Shown here one piece after another: positions 35,305 to 46,400 of a stretch of 64,000 nt of DNA. A program made the position numbers and the translations under genes. The DNA lies in assembly GCA_027625915.1 (NCBI GenBank), contig JANTQA010000023.1, forward strand, positions 18,600,001 to 18,664,000, in the 5' to 3' direction. Below the pieces are notes generated by a model. It did not search any database. It had not been told where the DNA came from and was given only the letters and a program-made list of their open reading frames with translations. How positions within the stretch are numbered: the stretch's first letter is position 1; each line of letters opens with the position of its first letter. Source of the stretch: Anaeramoeba flamelloides (taxonomy: Eukaryota > Metamonada > Anaeramoebidae).

Positions 35305-35730
35305 CCACATGTGTAAAAAGTGATGTATTAATATTAATTTTTTTTTACTAAATTTGTCATTTTTCCAAAAACTATAAAACTTTTCCAAAGTTCCCACAAG
35401 GCACATACTTCTTGTCAAAAAATAAAAGGTATTCAATAGCAAAAAATTCAATTTAATAATAGAATAAAAATTTTTGGGGTTATTTTTGTTTTTTGATTTC
35501 TGGAAATTATTTTTGATTGGTGAATTTTTATTTCAACCCCAAATATTGTTATTCGATCATTAAATTGTTTTTTTTTGCTATTATAAAGCCCAAGGTTGGT
35601 GAAAAGAAACATCTTAATTCGGGGCGCACATAAACTTTTTTATAGTTTTTGTAAAAATTACAAATTTAATAAAAAAACTTAAAATATCAAGACATCACTT
35701 ATTGTATATGTGTTCTTAAAAACTGTTTGG
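35305..35730. repeat. Foldback element, ~425 bp
   Basis: Arms of about 95 nt near 35305-35400 and 35625-35725 are inverted copies (CATAAACTTTTTTATAGTTT / AAACTATAAAACTTTTCCAA, and AAGTGATGTATT / ACATCACTTATT). A second, inner pair at 35445-35480 and 35535-35570 (TTTTTGGGGTT / AACCCCAAATATTG with CAATTTAATAATAG / CATTAAATTG) makes almost the whole unit palindromic. It is non-coding. Confidence 0.65.
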
Positions 35731-35990
35731 GTAAAAAAAAATTATATATTATTTTTTTAAAATTGTCGGGTTTTGGGGGGGGTGTAAATTACTTATCCCT
35801 TAGATAGAAAAGGTTTCATTCAACTTTTTATAAATTTTTCTTTTTTTTTTATAAACCAAAAATTAAATTATTTGAGATGCAGTTCTCTTGGGGAGTATGT
35901 GGAAAATAAGTCCAAGGTGTTGTTTCGAAAACCATTTCAAACATGGTATTAGAAAGTTTAATGTAACACTAGGAAAATTATTTTAACAAA

Positions 35991-36547
35991 GTTTAAGGTT
36001 TCCAATCCCTGAAATTTGAAAAAAGATTATCTTGAGTTGGGTGTAGTAATTTGTTAATTTGGTTGCTCTCTGATCAATCTTGAACTTGGTATGGATTTTA
36101 ATAGTGGTGCAAAATCGCAATTTTTGACAATTTTTTTTTTCCGTATTCCAAATTCAAGAGTGTAAGATTAATAGGCCGGGACTTAATTTATATTAAAAAT
36201 GTGGTTTACGGGTTGTTGATTGGTATTTTTAATTAAGTTTGGTTTTATTGGGTGCTTTTAATAAAATTTTTTTTTTTCATTTATTTAATTGACAAAAAAC
36301 CCACAAAATCAAAATTTATTCTTAAACACCTACCAAGTTCTTAGTCTTACATACCTATCAATCATTTGTTTGGACACTCTTCAATTTGGAATACGGAAAA
36401 AAAAAATTGTCAAAAATTGCGATTTTGCACCACTATTAAAATCCATACTAAGTTCAAGATTGATCAGAGAGCAACCAAATTAACAAATTACTACACCCAA
36501 CTCAAGATAATCTTTTTTCAAATTTCAGGGATTTAAAACCTTAAATC
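35991..36547. repeat. Foldback element family G, copy 1 with near-identical ~170-nt arms
   Basis: The left arm 35991-36165 and right arm 36375-36547 are inverted copies that I can follow almost base for base (GAGTTGGGTGTAGTAATTTG, GGTTGCTCTCTGATCAATCT, GGATTTTAATAGTGGTGCAA, AATCGCAATTTTTGACAATT). There is one indel near the loop. Diverged relatives of the arm occur at 57985-58300 and 59800-60690. It is non-coding. High arm identity suggests recent insertion or repair-driven homogenisation. Confidence 0.8.
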
Positions 36548-37101
36548 CGTATTTGGATAACATTTGTAGGAAAAATTAACACTTTATATTCAATTCTTGT
36601 CCATTTCAAATGACACCATTTGGGAGAGGAACTTATTTGAAAACAACAGTTGCTATCAAAAAATAGATAATCTAAAGTGAATATTTTGTCGTCTTCATTA
36701 AACCCATATGGGTCAAGCGAAAAATTCTGAGACATTCCAAAAAAGGATTTATACTTTTTGGTTCAATTCCTTAATAGTCCTGAACATCAACTTTCAAAAC
36801 ATATTTTTTGCAACTAACTTCCTAATGTAAACTAATTTACAAGTTTTTTGGGTATTTGAATCAAATAAATTCAATCTTCTTTTGGGTTTAAAACATGTCC
36901 TAAAACAGAAAAGTTTAAAACAGTTGGGTGAATTTATTAAGAATTTCTAAGGAAAAATAAATAGACTTTTTTGTAAAATAAAGACACCTTGGCTGTTATA
37001 ACACTCATACTGATAAATGAAATAGAAAGGAATCGAAATTTTCTTTCAGATTTCGAAAATAATCATTTTACCAAGAATTAAATTTATTTCACCAAAGATC
37101 T
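36548..37101. other. AT-rich non-coding DNA
   Basis: No gene is supported. A 64-codon open frame on the minus strand at 36541-36735 has ordinary composition (FNEDDKIFTLDYLFFDSNCC) but no recognisable domain, partner exon or splice support. Confidence 0.35.
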
Positions 37102-37250
37102 CAATTCTAAAAAAATACAGGTGAATAATTTAATCTTCTTTTTTTCAGAATTAAAAATTTGAGATGTTGAATGAATTTACAAAACTTTTTTTATGGAAAG
37201 CAGATTGAAAATTTTGTTCTCTTTATTTTCTAACAAATAATTGTGTCTCC
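37102..37250. repeat. Dispersed direct repeat, copy 1
   Basis: Nearly identical to 40661-40797, in the same orientation: CAATTCTAA...AAATACA then GTGAATAATTTAATCTTCTT, TCAGAATTAAAAATTTGAGA, TGTTGAATGA and TTTTGTTCTCTTTATTTT. No inverted ends are visible. One copy is intergenic and one lies in the second intron of the RGS/OsmC gene. Confidence 0.7.
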
Positions 37251-39064
37251 CTTTTAATAATACAGAATTTTCTTTTTTTTCTTCTTTTCCAGATGTTGCA
37301 ATTAAAAAAAAATAGAAAAAAAAATATCAATTAATTTAGATTTTTAACATTGATTATACATTTTCAAAAAAAGAAATAGATTATACAGTCAGTTCCACTT
37401 TTAAGGCACAAACTTTCTATGAAATTTAAGGCACAAAAAACTCTCAAATTAAGGCACAAAATTTGTAATTATCTTTTTTTACAATTTATTTTACGAGAAT
37501 CTGAATTTTGTGCCTTAATTTGAGATTGTAATTGTGCCTTAAATTTAGTTGAAAGTTTGTGCCTTAAAAGTGAAACTGACTGTAATTTCTGTTTTCAATT
37601 TTTTGTTTGGTTCTTTTTTTGATTCTAAACGTTGGTGTATTTGGTAGACCTTCGAGAAACTCAGTCTCTTAAAAGGAAAGAATATTCTAGAATTGTTAAA
37701 AAGAAATTTAAAACAAATTTTTCGCTTATTTAAATTTCAAAAACATGTAATTCTTCCAATCGTGATTTTTCTTTCACCTCATTTCACAGTTCAAAAAAAA
37801 ACAAGTTTCTCCATAATATTAAACAACACCACACTATTGGAGAATATCACATAAAATTTTTCATTCATCAAAACTAAGTGCATCTAAAAGAAATATTTTC
37901 GGATTTTAAAATTTTAACTTGAAATACTCTCCAAATCTTTTAAATAGTTTCTTTTAAATGATTGAAAAGAGAGAGTTAACCATATTAGGTGATCTATTTA
38001 CTGGATTTTTTCCTTGCTTTTTTCATCAGAAAAGTGTTCAATTCCACACATATTTTTGTTTTCATCTGACAATCAAAATTAAATAGTCAACAAAATATTT
38101 GCCAAATGAAGAGAAAAAAGAAACCATCCAAACACAATACAGTAACAAGAAATCATAATTTTGAAACAAATTTTCAAAAAGAATGAATAATTATTAAATG
38201 ATTTGGTTGGTATTTTTTATAAAAAATAAGTTAAAAAATTCCTATTTTTGAACAAAAAAAATCTTTAATTTCACAAAAAAAAAACAAAATTATAACGGAA
38301 TTTTTGACCCAAAACTCTTGAGAAATTTTAAACCATATCCCCGAATTACCAACCTCACTACAAAAGAATATTGTAATTTGAAGACAAAACATCAACATTC
38401 AAATACCAAATATAGAAAAAAAAAAAAAAAGATAATTTTTCCAAAGAGTACAAGGTTTTTTCAAAAAAGTGTTAGTTCTTTGGTTATTTTTGAAAGGTAA
38501 AATTTTCTGTTGTCGTTTTTTTTATGTTTTTCGAGGCTGAAAATACATACCTATTATTGTTTGGTAGGATATACAATGAAATGAGTAATGCCTACTTCGA
38601 ATTGAAGCATCTTTGTAAAAAAAATTCTTAAAATAACCATCAGAAAAAGAAATTAGAAAATTTATCGATTCTTTTCTTGTCTTTATTTACACCAAAATAT
38701 TGAACTTGACATTAGTCTAAACAGTATCGGTTTGGTTGCCTGGGGGATCCAAATACATTTATAACCTGATCACAAAATGATGCGAAAATTTTTTGGAAAA
38801 TGTAAGGTTTTGATGAATTATAATTTCAAACTCCTATATTCAACAACACCTATGACCTTTCGGATGATTTGTGAAATGATAAAATTCTTATTCAAATAAA
38901 ACAAAAGGAAATATTTTTCAATTAGAAAAAGTAAACAAATTCCTTTTAATGTTCTCAATGAGCTTAAAAGTTCTCAAGTAAAAGTCCATATTTTCAATTT
39001 ATCTTAAAATATCCATCTATTCCTCCATTTTTTATTTTATACTTGTATAATTTCTTCACATCAT
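37251..39064. other. Upstream region of the PAS-RGS-OsmC gene
   Basis: 1.8 kb, AT-rich, containing MITE A copy 4. A short lysine-rich open frame at 38318-38500 is not supported. The ~300 nt before 39065 should hold the promoter. No motif is evident. Confidence 0.4.
37386..37582. mobile_element. MITE family A, copy 4 (best preserved)
   Basis: A 197-bp copy flanked by TA. Left end CAGTCAGTTCCACTTTTAAG; the right end is its inverse with one difference. The internal phrases AAGGCACAAA, CTCAAATTAAGGCAC and GCCTTAATTTGAGATTG make nearly the whole element a hairpin. It has the fewest arm mismatches of the four copies, so it may be the youngest. Confidence 0.85.
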
Positions 39065-42000
39065 ATGGGCAATTTTACACCTTTTGTATTTGTTCAAGAA
39101 AAAGAAGCAAAACTGTTTCTTCAAAATGTCCAACAATCAAACACACCGATTTGTATGTGGACATCTGATCTGAGATTATTCAAAGCAAATGATTCATGTA
39201 AAAGGTTTTTTGATATAGATGCAGTTAAAAACATTTCACAGCTGGAACCAAAAGAACAGCCATACTTCTCTTTGTCCAATATTGAAGCAGCAAAATTGAT
39301 TTTAAAGAAAGTGATGGGGTATACTTTTTATTACCACTATTTCGATTTTGACTTTTTTCTCTTTTTTTAACCCTCAATTATTTTTTTCTCCGTTTTTGAA
39401 AACCACAAAAACTAAAACACAAAATATTCAAAATCTGGAAAGAGGGAACTCTGAAAAAAAATCTTTCTTTTGGCTCTTCCAGAACAAGGATCAAGAAATT
39501 TGGACAAAAATTTATGTAAAGCTTCTCAAAGTAGCAGATCAATTGGTTTGTCAAGTGTTCTTAAAAAAATCAAAAATCCCAAATTTTTGCTTAAACAAAG
39601 ATTCGTCAAACTCTCTCGTAATGCAACCGCGAAAAATTGAGAAAAAATTATTCCCGAAATCCTATCCAAATAATTCTTCGTTGAAAAAGGAATCAGGTAA
39701 TAACTATTTTCCCTTTCAAAATTGTATTTTTAAACTTTTTTCGACAAAAAAATTAAATGATCATCAAAAACGATATATAGTTAGTGATCAAGAAAAAGTC
39801 TTGATCAAATTTGGTAAAACACTTAAAATAAACTTTTCAAAATTTTGAAAAGTGAGACTAATGGATTAAAATATTGAAAAAAAGACTTTTTTATTTCTTT
39901 CGAAATTATTATTTGAAATTTCTTAATACTTTGGACAAAATTTGATTTTTTAATAGTTTTCTCTTGGAAAATATTATTTTTTACTTGGCTATGAAGTAAG
40001 GGTTTCATTGGGGTTGTAAAAATTAAAAAACATCTGAATTTTTTTAAAATCAAAAAGGCTCTAAGAAAAAAAAAAACTAGAGAAATAAGTTGGCAAAATG
40101 ATGAAATATTAGCAATGTCTTTTTTAGAATGTATTTCAACTGGGTATTATTATTTTGATCAAAACATGATTTTTATCCTGTATGTACAATAACTTGTGTT
40201 GAAGAAAGTCTTTATGCTTTTGAAAATATTAAGTCGTTTTTTAGACAAGAGCTTGAATTTTTTTTTTAAGGACCAAAATATTACATTTTCGAAAAAATAG
40301 TTTGTAATTGAAAAAAAAAAAAATTAACTATTTTTATTAACACCCAGTTCAAATTAAAAACCAACCAATCTGCAGTATGTCATATATTCTAAATACACAC
40401 TTTGCTCTTGGACCTTTTGCTTTTATACTGGTATTAGGGCTTTAAGACTGGTTTCTTGATTTTTAAAATTTTTATTTTTTCACTTAACTTTCTGTGTTTA
40501 CTTCCGAACCAAAAGAACTTTGTGGGACTATTTTAGATACAAGATAAAAGAGAGAAAATCTTATACTATTCATTGTAAAATAAAAAGATCAAAATTTTCA
40601 TCCATCTTTAAAAAAAAAAAAACACATCTCTCAATAATTAATAAAAATCATCAAAGTTTCCAATTCTAATAAAATACAAGTGAATAATTTAATCTTCTTT
40701 TTTTCAGAATTAAAAATTTGAGATGTTGAATGATTTTTCAAATCCTTTTTTGGAAAGCTGTATAAAAATTTTGTTCTCTTTATTTTGTAACAAATAGTAA
40801 AACCAAGAACAATTACACACTCTAGCGCTGCCTTTAATTTCTTTTAAATCACTAATCAAGAACTGTTTTTGAAAATTTGTAAAAGAATAAATGTTAGATC
40901 AAAATATTTTTTAGAACAGAAAATGTTTACTAATTCAGAAATTTACAAGAAAAAATAAAAATTTGTCAAAATAGAAAAGTTGTTTGAAAAAAGTCAGTAC
41001 CCAAATTTAAAACTATTTACATAGTTAAAAAAATTGTAAAATTTATTAGAAATACCATTTACAAATGTTGGTTAATACTTTATTGAACTTTTACTATTGT
41101 TTTGAAATACTATAATTATCTTGTCATAAATGAAAAATTTAAATATATCGTAGTATTTTAAATTAATTATTGATAAATAATTAAAAAGTTAATCTATTTT
41201 TACTTCAATTCCAATTTTAAATATTTTATAATCATATTTTAAAAAAAAAATCCTTCGATAAAGAATATTATGACGGTCAGAGAATTCTAAAAAGCTAATT
41301 ATCTTTTAAACCAAGAAAACACTTTAACCAAAGCAAATGTTAAGTAATTTTCAAAATACAAAATGAATTTTTCAAACATTTATTTTACTTTTTCAATATT
41401 TGTAGAAAAAATACAAAGATCTTGACAAAATCAATTAAAAATGGTTAATTTTAGAGATTTGATTTGCCTCTACCTTGTTAAACTTTGAGAGATTTTTTTT
41501 TATTTTTTATTTGCTTGTATATTATAGTTAATTATTTTTGCGATAATGTTTTTTTTTTGGAATTTTTTTTTTATCGGCTCTTTTCAAAAACCCTAAAAAC
41601 AACCAACTTAGTATACTGTGTAAAAAAAAGTGTCACAATTTTTTAAATTTTTTTAATAGATATGTAATTTTACCAAAAAATATGATAGATTTTAAGTACA
41701 TCCAATTGGGAGACTTACCTTGTTAAAAAATATGAGGTATTTAACAACACCATTTTTTAATCTAAATTCCCAAATTTTAGACAAAGTTAAAATAAGTTTA
41801 AAGAGCAACTTACAAGACTAACATAGTGTTTGTGATATTTTTATCTAAACAAATACTTTTTATAATTTTTGTCTTTTAGATTTTGTTTTTTTCTTTTTAT
41901 CCAATTTGGATGCCTTTTTTTTTTTTTTTTTTTTTTTTGGAACGGTAAAATTTTTAACCAATAATCAATATAAAGTTGAATTTTAGTTTGGTTAAAGAGA

Positions 42001-43331
42001 AAAAACACACAAAATTAGTTGGTGGTAACTAACTTTTGATCAATATATGATTCTTGGCGAAACTTAAAGAAATTTAGACAATACTTTTTTTTCCACTTGT
42101 TTTCATTATTTTGGACACTTCGATTACTATTTTTTCGTTATTTTTTTTTCTTTTATTTGGATAAATAATGATTACATCTAAAAAACTTTAATATTTAGTA
42201 ACTTAATAATGATTTATAACCATAAATTTGGAAAAATTCAAAAAATTGAGTTTTTTTAATGTTTTTTTATTTTGAATGTTTCCTTATTTTTGGAATTTGA
42301 TTTATCTAAAAAAGAAAAAAAATGTTTGAGAAAGAAATAGAAATTCCAAAACCAAATTTAATACTTTGAAAAAAATAAAAACCAACAAATATTCCTCTAA
42401 TATTTTTAGACTTTTATTAAATTACCTTTTTTGCTATTTGAAATAATAAATTTATTAACAATTTACCCCCCCCTAAGAATACCAGAAAAATTTTAAAGTT
42501 TTTAGAAAAAAACACAAATTTATCAATAAAACTTTTAAAATTAAGAAATTATTATTTTCACTTGTTCATTTGAAGAAAAAAATATTCTTTAAAAATACTC
42601 TTGTGTTTCCATCTTTTATTTTTATTTAATTATATTCTCTTCTCAAAGCACATATTCAAATTTATAAAAAAAAAAACAAAATGTTTTTTTTTTATTTTTC
42701 GTATAATATAATTTGTTTGTTATATGGTGAAAGGAATTTAGCACTAATATATATCCCCTCCCATTTTTTTTTTTTTATTTGGTTGATTGAATCAAAAAAA
42801 TAATAATTTATTTTTTATGAAACAATCTACAATTTTCTTTTTATTTTTATCTTTTGATTACAGTATCGATAATTTTTAATTTATTTTCAATGAGTAAAAA
42901 TACTAAGTACCCAATAATTTAGAAAATAACCAAAAATAGTTAAATTCGAATTGAGAATATGGTATTTGGTTTAACAATTTTTCATTGATAAAAATAAAAA
43001 TATATAAATAAAATTGAAAAATGTTTACAGTATATTAATATTCTAATTAATTTTAATTCTATTCTTTATCTATCTTCTTTTTTTATTAATAGATCAAAAT
43101 AATAAATTGATCAAGAAATTTCAAGTTAAATATGAAGAATCCTTGACAAAATTACAACAACAAATTGATGAAAATGATGAATTTAAATCATTATTAAATG
43201 AAATTATTCGGGAACGAAATAAATTATTAATGAGCAATGCGAAAAATGAAAATCCTGAAAAGTATAAAATTATAATTCCTACTTTTTTTTCTTAAAAATA
43301 TCTAATTATTAATATTTATTTATCTACCAAC

Positions 43332-43411
<80 letters not shown>

Positions 43412-46400
43412 ATATCTTTATATATATATATATTAATATCATTTTTTTACTATTTTCTTGATGAAGTTTTAAAGAGGAATATGAAAAACAAATAGCTATT
43501 TATGATTGCGAAATGAAAAAAATTGATTCATTCTTTCCAAAAATTCCAGAAATAACATTAAAGGAAAAATTATCCAAGCTTGTCAAATTGAAATGCACAA
43601 TCCAATTAAAAAGAATTGAAGAATATATATATGATTACCAATCAGAATTACTGGATGCCAAATATCAATTAATAATTAACCAAATTAAAAAAATAAAAAT
43701 AATTCAAAATTTTAATAAAATCAAAAAAAAAACTTTAGATATACAAAAAATTATAGAAGCATTTGAAAATAAATTCTCAAATAATTCGATTTCACAAACT
43801 GTGGAAAAAAAAAAACCAAAAATAAATGAAAAGATTGAAGGCCATCAAGAAAATGAAAAAAAAAATCAAAAAGAAGAAAAAAAGGATCAGAAACAAGAAC
43901 AAGAACAAGAACAAGAACAAGAAAAAAAACAAAAAAAAAACAAAAGAAAAAACACAAGAACAAGAGCAAGAGAAAGAACAAGAACTAAAACAAAAACCCG
44001 AACAAAAAAAAAACCAAGAAAAACAAATTAAACAAAAAGATAAAAAGAAAGAACCAAAAAAAACTTTACAAAATTTAACTTTAAAGAATACTGTTGATGG
44101 TGAAGACTATTCGTATTATTTTGAAAGCACACAGTTTAATTTGGGTTCATCTTCTGAGGAAGAAGAAAAAAAGGTATTTGAAAAGTCTGAGAGTGAAAAT
44201 ACTTTCTCACACGTTGGATCTACTGATTCTTTAACAGAAAGTGGAAGTAATGATATTTATTTATTCCCATTATCTACAATTCTCTCAAACGAAAAATTTT
44301 ATAAATATTTTATGCGATATTTAATTCAAATTTCTTGTTCTGAAAATTTAAGATTTTATTTGGAAGTCAACAATTATAAAAAACTGAATGAAAAGAAATT
44401 CTCACAAAGGGCGAAAAAGATCTGTAAAAATTTCATAACTCCAGGATCATATTCACAAATTAACATTAGTTGCAAGGTGTCGCTGAAGATTCGAAATAAT
44501 GTTCAAAAAAAACAATTCACCATAGACTTATTCGACAAGGCACAAGAAGAGATTTATCTTTTAATGAAGGCTGATTCTTACCTCTCCTTTGTTTCATCGC
44601 CAATATATGACGAATTATCAAAGTCCATCGACAGGCACAAAAGAAAGCAATTAAAGATCGAGCATGTGAAACAAATAGTAAATAAATTCGATCTTTTAAA
44701 AATTAGTCAAAATTTAAATCAAAACAGGCATTTTAAGAAAAAATATAAATTAAATTTACTTTGGAAAGAAAACGGTGCCCCACAAATACAAGTGGCAATA
44801 AAAAATAAAAAACATCTGATTAATTTTGATGTAGATTCTTGTAAATTACTAGGAGGGAAACAAACAGCCCCAAATTCAATATCAATATTCATTCATTCAA
44901 TTATTTCTGGGTTTATACAGTAATTATTTTTTTTACATTTTTATTTATTTTTTTTTTATTTTTACGGAATTAAACTAAACTCCAATTCAAAATTTTTATC
45001 ACACCAAAATTCAATTAAAAAAAAAAAAAATATAATTCAATCAATTCTCAAAGAAATACCAAATTAGAACCATTCATTAAACGAAATGTTAACAATAGTT
45101 TATAAATTACAATAATCATAAAACAAAAAATAAAAAATTATCAATACTAATAAATCAAGTGTGTGTTAAAAATTTTGGAAAGATGATATAACAAAAAAAT
45201 ATATTGAATTTATTGTTAAGGGTTTGACGAAACTTCATCTAATCTGTATAAGGGAGACTTTTAAAGTAACTAAATTTAAGACTTCTAATTCAAAGAGTAT
45301 CTAAAATAGATACAGCCATCGGAAGTATTTGTGACTTAATTTAGTTTTCTAAAAAGAAAAAAAAGATAAGAAAGAATAAAAAGTAAGAAGTGGGGAAAAA
45401 ATGATAGAAAGAAAAAAATGAAGAGTGGATAAAAATAAGAAGGTTTGAAATAATTTTTGTGAGAAACCTGGAGTTTTCTAGTTTAAATGTATCTGCTGAT
45501 AGGTTTTTTTCCTGCCTTGGGCTCCTTTTTCGTAATTTTGTGTTGAGTTATGTTATCCAGAATATATTCTATGGTGATTTCATAGATTTCTTTTTTGTTT
45601 ATTTTCCTCAATAATTCATCTGTGTCTTTTTTTACTATTATATTATAGTCAGAACTTTTGATTTTTTTGAATAGTTTTTTTCAGTGTCTTCTTGTTCTTT
45701 CGTATTTTTCAAAATCCCTAATAAAGTGGTCTATGTCATCAATTTTTTTGTTATAATGTGTGGATAATTTGGAATTTACTCCTTTTTCCGGTCTGTATGT
45801 GTATCTATTCAACCCATTACAAAAGTATTTGTGTTTGAATAATGTAGTTGATGATTTACGGTTTAAGTAGGGCTGTTTTTTTTTTTTTTGAAATTTTCTG
45901 GAAACTGGCTAATCTTTAACTTTTTTTTAATTTCCAATTTTCTTCTCCTTTGGATGAATTGACTTTTTCTTGTATTTATTTTATGTGGACTTGATGGATT
46001 TTTTTTTTATTTCAATTTTCCTCATGTTTTCTCAATCAATACCCTCAATTTCACCCAATGATAGATCTTCATCTAGTTGATCTAGATTTAGGTGTTTTAA
46101 TTTCTTTATTAAGTTAGATTTCGTTTTTAGTATCATATGTTGAGTTGGGTCTAACCTGATTTCCCATTTGAGAATATCCGTAGGGGTAACTACTTGATTT
46201 TTTATTGTATTTTTTAATTTTTTGTTAATCCAAGTAAATCAATCTATTGGTAAATTTTTATAAAAATTCCACTACAATTATTGATCTATATAATAGTTAG
46301 ATACCATCAAACTAATTTTAAACAAAGTTTTTCTGTTTTAAAAAAACAAACTTTAATATCCTATCAACTGTTTCAAAAAAATTTATGGTCGAACAAAATA

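Noticed and set aside
39348-39848. Separate small gene ending at 39848
   Set aside because: A donor at 39697 has the exact phase needed for the acceptor at 43093, and the PAS second half continues from exon 1; kept as an alternative if intron 2 is retained.
43330-43433. Repeat array considered as a CRISPR-like or satellite array
   Set aside because: Plain dinucleotide (CA)n/(TA)n microsatellite in an intron of a eukaryotic gene.
45483-46270. Reading the decayed antisense frame with a non-standard genetic code
   Set aside because: The host exons are long and open under the standard code, including a 1,193-codon exon, and this stretch also changes frame, so decay explains it better.
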